A DNA stretch of 64,000 bases from Otis tarda (Eukaryota; Chordata; Aves; Otidiformes; Otididae), in assembly GCA_026413225.1 (NCBI GenBank), contig CM048552.1:45337001-45401000 (forward strand), given 5' to 3'. Both the position numbers and the translations under genes were made by a program. Below are positions 25,446-37,193 of this stretch, in pieces. Under the pieces are notes generated by a model. That model saw only the letters and a list, made by a program, of their open reading frames with translations. It did not search any database and was not told the DNA's origin. Position 1 is the first letter of the stretch; each line of letters starts with the position of its first letter.

Positions 25446-28400
25446 GGGCTTTACTACTCACTCTGCGGTTACCAAGGTTGTGTTTTGTTTTTTTTTTGGT
25501 TTTTTTTTTTTAACAGGCTCTGATGTAGGATGTAACCTACATTCATTGCTTCTTCCTTATCCACTGTTTTCGTAACTCTCCCAAAGAGTTCTAACAGTGG
25601 AGGGGAGGCAATATTTCTCCTGTAAGGGCTGGACTTCTTTTCATCCCTGTAATGCTCATCAAAATGTTTTATATCTCCGTGTAGGTTCAACCTTATGGTC
25701 CTCAACATCCAGTTATTTTTCACTTTTAAGTATGCTACATCTTACCCTTCAATAAAAGAGGGTAAGCAGAAAAGCATAACTCAAGTTGATGGTGTGCGGT
25801 AATGAATGATGCAGCTCAGTGTTTTTCACTGAATGTGTAGCACTGGTGTCTCTTTATTCTGGTGTCTGCTAGCAAAGAAAGTGAAATTATATCTATGTAA
25901 GTTAAGGGTTTTATTTCATTTACCTTTTTGTAAAGCATATACATTTGGTTACTTGAAATAAGACTGGAATTGCACCCTGGAGGTGATTTACAACATATAA
26001 ATTCATAATGAATAAAAGACCACCCTTCTTATATGCTGTAAATAATGCAGCATATTAGAAACTTTAAAATAGTTAATGTTTTAATTAGATGTTATTACAA
26101 TGTTTCTTTTATGTAGTATTTCTCTTGTATGGTATCATCCATTTGGCTTCCAGTTTACCTCCTCTGCTTTTCACTTCTTCCAACAGTTGACATAGTTGCT
26201 ATTTTTGATTTTGTGTTCATTGCCTCATTTCACACTTGTTCCTGATTCTCTCAAATGTGAGAGTGAAGTACGCTTTTTGCTTGTTTAGCTGAGTTACAAT
26301 TTATAAAATGAAAAACTTTTTGTTTAACGGCAGACATAGACGTAGTAAGTTCCATAGCTGGTGTGTAGAAAAGCAAAGCTGGGTTTATCTTTGAAACATT
26401 TCAGGGCACTGCCACTGTCACTTTAAATTTAAAACTACCAAAATTCTGTCTTCAGTCTATTCTAATGTGATGTAAACTTTGTTTAAAAAAAGAAAAATTA
26501 CCATGACATCTGCTGCGTTGGTACTTCAGAGATCGTGGGCAAGAGCTGTGCTGTCAGAGGATTTGTGTGTATGCATAGACTAAATGCTGCTATACCCAAA
26601 CACCTTCCTGATTTAATATTTAGAAATTTGGATTATTTTGGGGCAGACATTTCAAAGCACAATGGATGTGTTACATACTTCTTCTCAATTGATGTTATTT
26701 TGATTATAAACATTTCAATTTAACAACAAATGTGGATGAAAGGAAGATTAACTGCAACGGTTCATGCACTCGTGTACTTGAGCGTATCCTTGTGTTCTGG
26801 TATTGAAGTGCGTTGTCGCACTGATCACATGGGTATACATGGGGATGCACGTGTGTGGATCACTCAAAGCTTGCTTTTTTTTTAGAAAACTACTTCTACT
26901 TTAAAAGCAGAAGAAAAATGATTATATACCAGATATTACGATGAATTCCTCCCTAAAGTGTCGGGGAAAATACATTTGAAGAGAGGGGTGTCTAGTTCTA
27001 TTAATAACCTGATAATAAATGTCAGTGTCAGAAGGTTGCTGGGAAGCCGAAGACCTTGTCTTTTGGCTTCATATGCTTCATTCTTCATAGAGACTGCTCC
27101 TTTGGGAAGTACTTAGGTAATACAATTTATGTAGAGTGTTGGAGGTAACAAAGTAAGCAATTCATAGCAGACTGCTTTGATTGATAAAGAGTCCTGCTAC
27201 TTTTCATCTTGATCTGCTACTTGAGCAGAGAGATGGGCAGAGATACATAGCTGAACTCTTCTTGTAAAGAACTCGTTTCTTAAAGCTCAGAGCTGTTCCT
27301 TGTCACCTTCCCTTGCCTCCTCCCAGGTGAGGTACCATGTTCCAGCTGAAAATATCCAACCTTCTCATGAATTAAGAAAATAGAGAGTTGGTGGGTCTTC
27401 TGTCACTTGTACTTGCCCTGGAGTTGCGAGGGATTCTACCTGAGAGCAGGCTATGTTGTGTAGCATCTAGTGTAATTACATAGGAGAGAAAGGCCTTGTG
27501 CTGAAGAGATTTGTCCAAACAGGCAACGAGATAGATTAGTTCCTTTTTTGGAACATACTGCTGTTGCTCAGCTTTTGGAGATGACAGACTACCATTTTCA
27601 TCCTGTGAGAGCAGTCAGGAAGGGGGCTCACCTTGAGGGAGAGCTGGTGGTAGAAGGAGTCGTTCAGTTAGGAACATGTGCGTGGAAGATGTGAGTTGTT
27701 AGTTTTAAGCATCGATGCTCTCAAATGCTCCTTCAGAATATGCAAGAGAGAAGCTAGGGGAGGGTGGTGCGAGATTTTCTTCCCCATTGTGGTGGGAGCC
27801 TAACAGTAGAGCTGCGAATCTCAGTGTGCCAGCGGACCCTGAGCTGCAATACGTGATTGATCAGCCTGGGTCACCATATCCTTCTGGACAGGTGCATTCG
27901 CACTGCTATAGACCTGAAAACAATTTTAGCTCTTGTGCTTCTGTTATCACAATTATAGACAAACAAATTTCTCTCAGTTTCTTCCTGTATTTGAGACTTG
28001 TTTCATGGTTCCTGCTCTTCTCCATCCTTCACCTTTTGTGTCTTCATGGTAGCAAGGCCATGCAGGTCTTTCCAATTGTCTCGGCAGTCTTTGTTGAAGG
28101 AAGATAATTGGGCACATGTGGCTCCAAGTAAGTGGTGACTTACCTTCAGTAGGGGGGTGTGTGTGTGTTGGGGGGTGGCACAGCGCTTCATTTGTTCAGC
28201 TCTTAAAAGCTTCCAGGACAGTCATGCTTTCTGCAAAGCCTTTGTCTGCTGTTGTTCACTTGCTGTTGCTATAAAATTTCCTTCATACCTTTGTTTCTGC
28301 TGAAAGTTCTTGACAGGATCTGCTCATTCGCACCTAAATCATCCTGTCTTTCCAGCCAAAAAGTAATTCTACATTCTCATAATAAAATGAAAAAAAAAAA

Positions 28401-30592
28401 AAGCATATACTCCTCTGGGTCATTTGTTAGAGGATGACATCTTATAGGTCAGGGCAGGAAAAGAGCTGCTGCTATATTGATTTGGAATGCCACAGAGTGT
28501 TTCTTGAAGGCTGGAAGTCATTACTTTTACAGACCTGTTATGTCTTATGTGCTCAGCACAAGCTTACTCTTTTGGCCCTCGCTGTATGCTCTCCTGCTGT
28601 GGTCCAAATGTTTCATACACTGGCTACACAGCCTTGCTTCCGCCGCGTATCAAACACAGCTGATTCACAGATCTGTGACCTTTTGCTGATCTGCTGGTGT
28701 ACAGTCCAGAAATGTGGGAGGGACAGAGGAGCTCTGTTACGCTTTGCAAAAATGTGTTGTAAGAAACAGATTCTCAGTACCAGCTTTATAAAATAGGCAT
28801 TGCCTTTCACAGGGTCTCATTTGCCTTTGGCAGAACAGCCTCACAACTCTCTGCATGGGTTGCGTTGTGAACCCATGCATAAGAGCATGTTTGTCGTGTG
28901 AATAGATGCCTTTTTCCCTGGATGCTGCTTCCATGGAATGATGTGTTAGACTTTAATGTCAGGCTTCTAAGAACTGGAGACATTTGCTTTTGTATAAAAT
29001 CATTTGGGTAAAAGTCCTGTAGAGCTAATCTAGGAAGGAATTGAACAGAGATGTCTTTGCTTATTCAGAAACTACTGAGCTGCAACTTGTTTCAGAGTTT
29101 GAATAGAGAGGTAGGGAATAAACTTCAGAAAAAGTTTAGGAAAACAAAGCAAGATTTTTCTGAAGAGTTACAGACATTATTCAAGTTGATTAGCTAAAAA
29201 AATTGTGAGAAATTGAGGAAGCTAGTACTGACAACTTCTGCTTACAAATGCAAATCATTAGGATAGGTCATTATCTGCATAAACTCTATTATTGCTTTCA
29301 GTACATTTAATTTTGATGACTGGAAAGCCTTTGCATTCCTCCACCTACTGCTTTTTACAGACAGTCTTTAAATATGAAAAATGCAGGTGTCTTGTTTCAT
29401 GCTTAAAAAGATTTTCGTGTGCCATCTCACTTGGGCTGCTATAAAAATGTTAGTGACTTGATAATTGCAGACTTCAAGTTATGTCAAGTAAGCAATGAAA
29501 CATGAACATTTCATATGATTGGCATGGAAAGGGGCAAACAAGATTTGTTTTTCTAACAGTAAAGTTGGCATTCTAAATAATGTATGGTCGAATATTTACA
29601 AATAAGGTGTTACCTGTATGAATAAACAATTCTGTACATATAGGGCTTTGTGTGCATACAGGCAGGCACTGGATGTGTTTGCCCAGTAGCAACCACTTCC
29701 AAACTTCTATCAAGTAAACCAATTGGCATGAAACGTGATTGTTTGCAAAGCTAACTAATTTATTGCTGACCTTTAATTTTTCATATGGCTACGCTATTCA
29801 GATAAATCCAGATCTTTCTGAAGCTAATTCATTGTCAAAATCCCATTTCCATCAGTGAAGCAAGATCCAGATATACACTTCCACTTAAATCTTAAAAGCT
29901 CTTTTACATATCTCTTCAGTTTTTCTGCCTTGAAAAGTTGTTCAATAAAAATATTAACACCTAATATTTTTCTTCCAAGACTATTATGTTTGCTTGGGTA
30001 ATAAGTAGAATTTTATTTTCCTCCTCCCACAACAGAAGAAAGAAGATTCCCAAATGGGATCCTCTACAGTGATGAGTGCCTTCAGCGCAGAGCTCAAGAG
30101 CTCAAGTGGAGGCCCAAACACTGAGCTGCTATTTTTCTTTTCACTGGAGAAAAATGTATAATGTCTTAGTGATATTACTCGTACACTTCCCACTAGTGAT
30201 GTAATCCTTCTCCATTCCATCAAACTAATGTCTTCCAAAGAAAATATATAAAGGAAAAAGGGAGGAGGTAGGACTATTTATAATTATTTTCATTTGTCAA
30301 GCAAGTTAGTGCTTGTTCTGCCTTTATTTTACTTCTTGTGCTTGGAACTGAGGTCTCCATTAACAGTATATTTGTACCCACATCACTATAGTATTTGAGC
30401 TTTTCGCACTCTTTGTATTATTCACCCTTACAGCAAGGTAAATAATTTCTTTAATTGCTCTTCTATAGACAAGAGATCAGTGAAATACTCAGAGAATAAT
30501 CTCTTGTACTGATCCTCCAGGCTGTGCTTTGTTAGGCTACAGAGATAATGCATTTGGCAAAGCCAGCTCCAAAAGCTCTCTAATTTCATAAA
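25446..30592 (+). other. Intronic DNA, no gene seen
   Basis: AT-rich non-coding DNA. It holds a short GT run flanked by G-runs (28152-28177), a hairpin with 10-bp arms (28852-28879) and several short homopolymers. Open frames of up to 130 codons (27715-28107) have no recognisable domain, and their flanks look like ordinary intron. Confidence 0.6.
28852..28879. repeat. Inverted repeat, 10-bp arms, 8-base loop
   Basis: TGCATGGGTT (28852-28861) and AACCCATGCA (28870-28879) are exact reverse complements around GCGTTGTG. It would fold as a stem-loop in the pre-mRNA. No larger precursor-like stem was recognised around it, so a miRNA is not claimed. Confidence 0.85.
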
Positions 30593-32052
30593 TCATAGAA
30601 TAGTTTGGGTTGGAAGGGACCTTTAAAGGTCATCCAATCCAATGCTCCTGCAAGGAGCAGGGACATCTCCAACTAGATCAGGTTACTCAGAGCCCCGCCC
30701 AACCTGGCCTTGAATGTTTCCAGGGATGGGGCATCCACCACCTCTCTGGGCAATCTGTTCCAGTGTTCTACCACCCTCATTGTAAAAAGTTTTTTCTTTA
30801 TGTCCAGTTTGAATCTACCTCCCTCTATTTTAAAACTATTACCCCTTCCCTATGACAACTGGCCCTACTGAAGAGTTTCTCCCCATCTTCCTTATAAGCC
30901 TCTTTGAGGTACTTCTCTAGGCTGAACAGCCCCAACTCTCTCAGCGTGTCCTCACAGGAGAGGCGCTCCAGCCCTCTTATCTTCGTGGCCCTCCTCTGTA
31001 CTTGCTCCAACAGGTCCATGTCCTTCTTATTTTGGGGACTCCAGAGCTGGATGTGGTATGGTACTCCAGGTGAGGTCTCACCAGGGCAGAGTAGAGGGGC
31101 ATAATCCTCTCTCTCAACCTGCTGGGCATGCTTTTCTTGATGCAGCCCAGGATGCTGTTGGCTTTCTGGGCTGCAAGCACGCATTGTTGGCTCATGTTGA
31201 GCTTTTCATCCGCCAGCACTCCCAAGTCTTTCTCCTCAGGGCTGCTCTCGATCCATTCTCCGCCCAGCCTGTATTTGTGCCTGAGATTGCCAGGACTCAG
31301 GTGCAGGAACTTGCACTTGGCCTGTTGAACTTCACGAGGTTGGCATGGGCCCACCTCTCCAGCCTGTCAAGGTCTGTCTGGATGGCATCCCTTCCCTCCC
31401 GTGTGTCAACCGTACCACTCATCCTGGTGTTGGTGAGCTTGCTGAGGGTGCACTCTATCCCACTGCCCGTGTCACTGACAAAGATGCTAAACAGAGCTTG
31501 TCCCAGTATGGACCCCTGAGGAAGGCCACTCGTCACTGGTCTCTACCTGGACATTGAGCCATTGACCACCGCTCTCTGAGTGCAGCTGTCCAGCTAATTC
31601 CTTATCCATTGAGTGGTCTGTCCATCAAACCCATGTGTCTCTAGTTTAGAGAGAAGGATGTTGTGCAGGACAGTGTCAAATGCTTTGCACAAGTCCAGGT
31701 AAATGATGTCAGTTGCTTGTCCCTTGTCCACCGATGCTGTTACCCCGTCACAGAGGGCTACCAAACTGGTCAGGCATGGTTTGCCTTTAGTGAAGCTATG
31801 CTGGCTGTCACCAATCACCTCCTTGCTCTACATGTGCCTCCATATGGTTTGCAGGAGGAACTGCTCCATGACCTTGCCAGGCACAGAGGTGAGACTGACT
31901 GGCCTGTAGTTCCCTGGGTCTTCCTTATTTTCCTTTTTAAAAATAAATGGGTGTTATGTTTCTCCTTTTCCAGTTGGTGGGAACCTCACCAGATTGCCAT
32001 CCAACATGATGGATAGTGGTTTGGCAACTTCATCCGCTAGTCCCCTCAGCTG
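30593..32052 (-). mobile_element. CR1 non-LTR retrotransposon, antisense, about 1.46 kb, defective
   Basis: On the minus strand this is the 3' half of a CR1 element. The + strand left end reads AATCATAGAATAGTTTGGGT, the reverse complement of the CR1 terminus. Conserved ORF2 pieces are visible: [12 protein letters not shown] (RT motif A, within 31594-31818), TSGLPQGSILG, then [17 protein letters not shown], and distally [20 protein letters not shown]. Damage is clear: a TAG replaces the Trp codon after WIRN (31594-31596), the pieces lie in at least three frames, and the catalytic FADD box (about 31421-31440) reads LTNT. The element is 5'-truncated within the RT domain. It is a dead copy, antisense to TMTC2. 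Confidence 0.95.
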
Positions 32053-35000
32053 ACTTGCTGGCTGGAGTGGTTGGAATTCCTTTAAGCTGCACTTTAGGTG
32101 CTCTCCTACTTAGCTGCAATCCTTCCCTAGTTTCTGGGCATCTGTTGCTGGCACTGGTGCCATACTGACAGTAGTGGGATGGATTGCGGTTCCTCTCCCC
32201 GGCAACATTAGTTTAAAGCCCTCTCTACCAGTCTGGCAGAGACTGTTCAAGTCGTACAGACTATGATCTGAACATAGCCTTTGGCAAGCCTTTGGCTGAA
32301 GACGCTCTTCTCCTCTGTCATTTGGGAGGCATTTGGGATGTGGAGGCATAATTTCCTGCTTTTGCAGATGGTTCAGTGTTACCCAGAGCTGCAGCAATCA
32401 GCTGATGTTAAGAGACAACCTTATCACTCAGCTCTCTCTCAAAATGTACAGCATGTATTACTTAAGCAGTGAACCAGCAACAAATTAGATAGTTGTATCG
32501 TTCATCACAGAACCTTAATTAATAATATCTGACACAAAGTGAGAAAGTCTCCCTCTAGGCTCATCATTGTGATTATATATTTGAAAGAATCGTGGTAACT
32601 TTTTGGATATGTTGTTGTTTGGTATATTTATTATGTTTCTGGTCCTGGGATTTCATTCTTGCTTTCAAGAATCCTGAAAGTCTGAAAACTTACAGAGGAA
32701 GGAATGAATACTGTACTGTTGGGTGATAAAATATTGCCCACATTGTTCTTTCTGCCTGTAACTCATAGGGCTTTTATTTATCCCTCTGGTTGCTTGCTGC
32801 TTTATTCCGTGATATTGTTAAAAGGAGGCTGAGGGTGAAGTTAGCATTGACTGCAGATAAATAAACTACTTCAATAAAAGGCTCTGAAGCTTTTTCACTT
32901 CTCTCTTTGGGACAGGCCTTGCAGAAAGCTTGAGACAAATGCATTAAACTATTGCTACTGTCAAAATAGTAGCATGACTCAACCAACTTTAATTAAAATA
33001 TTTGCACTGAAACACAGGGACTCCCTAGAGATTTTTAAAATGAAAATGTAAAATGAACTTATTTTTAGTTTAATAACATAAAAGAAAAGGTTTATCAGTG
33101 AACAGCTAGCTTTTTGGGTTCACATCTTCAATTTTTCAAGTATTTTAATTTTTTTTTAATGGCATGTGTGTGGAATGACAGTGAAAAGTAATCGAGTGAT
33201 GTAGTATTGTGGGGAGTGTTCTAGCTGTAGTATTTTAGTAGTAAGCTAATTGCCATTACAATTCAGTAATCACTCTGCATTCTCAAATTGCTCAGAATAG
33301 CAATCTACTTTATTCATCCCTTTTTAAGGAAAATTTTACTCTGAAAATTTATCTGGCTGTATTCAGTGCCATTATTTGCCATTTTTGGCCCTCTGTCCTG
33401 GCTATGGTTAACAGTGTTCCTTTTGAACAGACTATGATTTGAACATAAATGTGAGAAGACCCTGGAGACTTGGAGCTGCCAATAAAGTGAGACCCATCAG
33501 AAGGAGTGGCCTTATGTGGGCTGTAGAAATCAGGTGCATAAATAGCCTTACTATTGGGAAAAGGTAGTGGTGTGCATGGCTTGTTCTGAGTAGCGATGGC
33601 AGGACTCCAGTGTGTATTCAGATGTCTTCTTAGGTGTGGGCCCCTAAACCAACATCTGACTGACCGCTGTTGCCGCTTAGGAGTGTAAAACTCACCAGTG
33701 GTGAAAGTTGCTACTAAGTCTTAAGAACAGAAATGATGTTCTGAAATGAAGTCATGACTCTTTTAATGTTGCTGTTGAAGCCAAGCATCTGGAACTAGAG
33801 CTTTAAGTGAAATGCGAATGCCAGGAAACCCTTTTCTTGTGCTTGTTGCATCAAACTTTGGCACAGCTGTAGCAGTACCAGACATTTGAACTCTGAGATG
33901 TATCAACTTCTGCAGAGTGGAAAAGGGTCTATTTGTGTAGTCTGGAACTGGTAGTGAAGAGAATTGTGCTGATTTCCTACTGATGTTGTGAATGCATATA
34001 TAAGGTATGATTTTTCTTTTTTTAACACTAATTTGAAAATGTGAAGTGTTTAGTGTGGCTGCAGACCATCTTGTTCACTGAAGCTCATTATTACACAGCT
34101 GTGAGAGGTTTAAATTTAGGTATGTTTCTCTGCAGACTACCAGTACATTTACTGATCTCTCTGCAGGAAATATGAAAAAAGATGAGCAATACCTGTATCT
34201 TATGTATACATACGTAGAACAAAACAAACATTTTCAGGCCTTTTTGGTTACATCAGCTTTAGTATGAATTTCCCCCTTGGTACTCCAGTAAAGAGTAGCT
34301 ACATTCTGTTCTTCAATTGAAGTTCACTTTGTTTTAGTAGACCATCTAAATTTTAATGAAGGCTATTTAATATTGGAGTGGAATCAACTATCCTGCTGGA
34401 GGGTTAAAAAAAGCCCTCTAAACATATGTAAATAGTGCAAAGTGGAGTGTTGATTTTTAACCTGTCTCTGTTGGGAAGCATGGCCAGGGGGAGAGCCATA
34501 GACAAGACAATGGGACGGTATAACACCAGCATTGGTCCTTTTGGCCGGAACCATTTATTCTGTTGGAGAATTGGCAGTGCTGTCCAAAAGTGTTGTTTTC
34601 TAACTGAACCGTTTAATGCAAGGTTGAAAAACTTAATTCTGTTCTGGATTTGATTATGGATAAAGGAATCTTTCTCACATTGGTAATAGTTACGTAGGTT
34701 GTGTATAGCAGGGCAGGTGCGCTAGCACATGTGCTTATTCCAGGTAGCTTTTCACACTCAAGAACCTAGAAAGTTTTACAGCACAGTATAAAGACAAAAA
34801 AAATTCCATCATGTTGTACAGAGACTGGGGTTAGAGAGGAAGGAGAAGATATCAAGGAGCCGTTACAGGAGTTGCGTTTTGTATATGCTTTTTCTACTGC
34901 AATGAATTTTCTGGGTGATGAAGATGCTAGGTTTTTTTGTTACTCAGCTAATAATTGTTGACCTTTACATCCTGATTCAAAGTTCACAGTAGTTAAAGCA

Positions 35001-35319
35001 ATCTCATTGCCCTCTGCGGCTTTTGGGTCACGGCAGCAGAAAAGGCACACAGTCTCCTTGCCCTTTCATTTGGGAACTGTGATTTCATGAGGGCTTCCTG
35101 TTCTTGTGAGATGATTGCTCTGAGTTGAATTCATTCAAAATCTGTTACAGAAATGAAAAGCTGAGGCTGTCCGTGCCTTTAGTGTGCTATTCAGTGCCTA
35201 TTAAGCATTTGCCAGGCTTTTTATAGACAGTCTGTGAACTTTAAAAATATAAAATGCTTACTTTCAGTAAGGTAAATGAGGGTTTAGCTAAGCTACTCTT
35301 ATTAATATTAACTGAATGC
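32053..35319 (+). other. Intronic DNA, possible degenerate repeat at its left end
   Basis: The first 200-250 bp after the CR1 (to about 32270) are less AT-rich and include AGTTTAAAGCCCTCTC, which looks like an old dispersed repeat I cannot name. The rest is ordinary AT-rich intron without recognisable exons. A 21-bp near-identical pair links 32256-32276 and 33427-33447. Confidence 0.5.
32256..33447. repeat. Pair of 21-bp near-identical direct repeats 1.17 kb apart
   Basis: ACAGACTATGATCTGAACAT plus A at 32256-32276 and the same with one C-to-T change at 33427-33447. They could be pieces of one old dispersed repeat or flanks of an old insertion. Only the two short ends are repeated. Confidence 0.7.
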
Positions 35320-35415
35320 CTTTAGTATTTACATAATATTTTACACTTTTGAAGTGCTATACTAACATTAATTAATTCTAAAAACACCCCTGTACAGTAC
35401 TGTAGGTGAGAAACT
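35320..35415 (+). mobile_element. MIR-like SINE remnant (3' part)
   Basis: The order TTTTACACTTTTGAAGTGCT, TACTAACATTAATTAATTC, AACACCCCTGTACAG, GTAGGTGAGAAACT follows the familiar MIR 3' region (size-of-cell-boundary-like 'aaagtgctttacaaacattaattaa...cacccctgtgaggta'). It is diverged, and the assignment is by eye only. Confidence 0.45.
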
Positions 35416-35748
35416 TGGTGGCTAAATACCCATCAGCAGTACTGAGAATTCCCCACAAGGGTATAACAAAATGACTGAATAAGAACGTTCTAAATTTAAA
35501 ACCGGTTTAATTTAGTTTAACCTAATTCACTAGCTCTAATTTTTGTTCATGCAGAACAGTAGAAGACTGTGCTTGCTCTTAAGACTCCGGGGCATAATGG
35601 GACAATAGTGTGAAAGAAACAATTCAGTGTTTCTATGCTTCCCCCCTAAATTATGCTGTCTGGTTTTTGCACAAATATATTTAATGGGTTTGTCGTGCCT
35701 AGAGAAAGGACGTTGGAAGGTGTGTTTTTAACATAACATCTGTACCTT

Positions 35749-35809
35749 AAAAAAAAACAAAGCAAAACAAAACCAAAAACAAACAAAAAAAACCAAACCA
35801 AAACAAAAA
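35749..35809. repeat. A/C-rich low-complexity tract
   Basis: Poly-A interrupted by C and CC with a single G. Same style as the tracts at 37083 and 41853. Confidence 0.9.
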
Positions 35810-36450
35810 TGTTCTTGATGATAGACCTGTCAGTGTAATTGGAGACAAATAGAAGGGTGCATATTCACAACAGCTCACAGTCAGATTTGAAAGTTTTTTT
35901 AATCTTCATTTAGGAGCAAGATTTCAGAACTTGGCGTGAAGAAATTCTTAGCCAGACTACTAAAAGCTGACATCATCCAAAAGGATAGATTATTTGAAAT
36001 TTTGATCTCTTGCTTAATAGAATGGTTAAATTCCTAAAAGCCAATGCTGCATTGTAAATCAACACTTGGTGAGAGAGGGCAGCACCTCTATCACTCACTC
36101 CAGCTATCAGCAAGGAAAAAACATTGTTTTCCTGTAAATTCATTGATTTCTAGATTATTTAGCATCTATTAAAAACCAATCAACCCTTACTCCACCTTCA
36201 GTTCTCCATAAATCCACCACTAGCACAAAGTAGGATAAAAAGAAATAATGAAGAAATTTTTTAAAAATTACTGTTCCTTTTAGTTATACCAAAATGTTTT
36301 TGCTTTTTTTTTTTTGCTATTAAGGAAAATATTGGGGGAAAAAAGTGCCTCTGTTTAAGTAGTGGAAAGTAAAAACTCGGTCCAACATTTAGTTTCAAGT
36401 AATCAGACCCTTACTCTTCTTAAACTAGTCTTTCTGAAATTAAGCCTTTT

Positions 36451-36529
36451 TTTTCTATAAATATTAAAGAATTTACTTAATTTACTTACTAAAGAATTTA
36501 CTATTTTCTATAAATATTAAAGAATTTAC
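36451..36529. repeat. 26-bp direct duplication, period 53
   Basis: A 26-bp unit starting TTTTCTATAAATATTAAAGA is exactly repeated at 36451-36476 and 36504-36529. Partial copies of AAAGAATTTACT lie between them, giving a nested slippage pattern. Confidence 0.9.
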
Positions 36530-37082
36530 CTGGTAACTCTCTGCAGAGCGAGGTGATAATAGCAGTGAAGATCAAAGGCAGTTACATAGCGGTATTTTTT
36601 GTTTAGATTTATTTCTGACCTCTTGGGCTGAGGAAGTCACTGTGTAATTTATCAGGGAAAGGTTTTCCGGCATGTAATTTCTTGTCCTTCCGAGCTCGTT
36701 TGTGACCCTTGCAGCCACTTCCTCCTCTGTTTCTAAAGGTGCACAGGAAAGCTAGGAAGTGTAGCATCATTTTGTTGATTAAAAGGAAGTTTATACATAG
36801 TTATTTCTGAATGATTTTGCAAGGGAGGAAAATGGCATAAAGGCATCTTCTCCCACTTTACTTTTACCCGTCTTAAAAGTACGTTTTAGCTTCATGAGAG
36901 CCATCAGAACCGAAGGACTTATGCAGAATGGCTAAATTGGGAAATCGTGTTCCGGGAAAGAAATATTTGTGTATATGGCTGCATGTGTGTGTGTGGCTTT
37001 TCTTTTAGACAGCTAATTTCACTCAGTGGGGTAATGAAAGCTGAAAAAGTGAAGTGGAAACTTTCTTTTGGAAGTCATTTGT

Positions 37083-37193
37083 AAAACAAACAAACAAACA
37101 AAAAACAAAACAAAAAAAAACCCCACACACAAAAAAACCCCAAACAAACAAAAAAAACCCCCAAACAACCAAAACAAAAAAACCCCCAAAACA
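37083..37193. repeat. 111-nt tract made only of A and C
   Basis: From 37083 to 37193 there is no G or T on the + strand. AAAC units at the left grade into A7-CCCC and A8-CCCCC units. Open frames on both strands through it are artefacts of composition. Confidence 0.95.

Noticed and set aside
28152-28177. G-run/(GT)n/G-run as a quadruplex
   Set aside because: Only two long G-runs flank the GT repeat. It does not meet the four-run pattern.
28434-28796. 120-codon open frame rich in Cys and Leu
   Set aside because: Overlaps other chance frames on both strands, has no recognisable family, and its flanks are ordinary intron.
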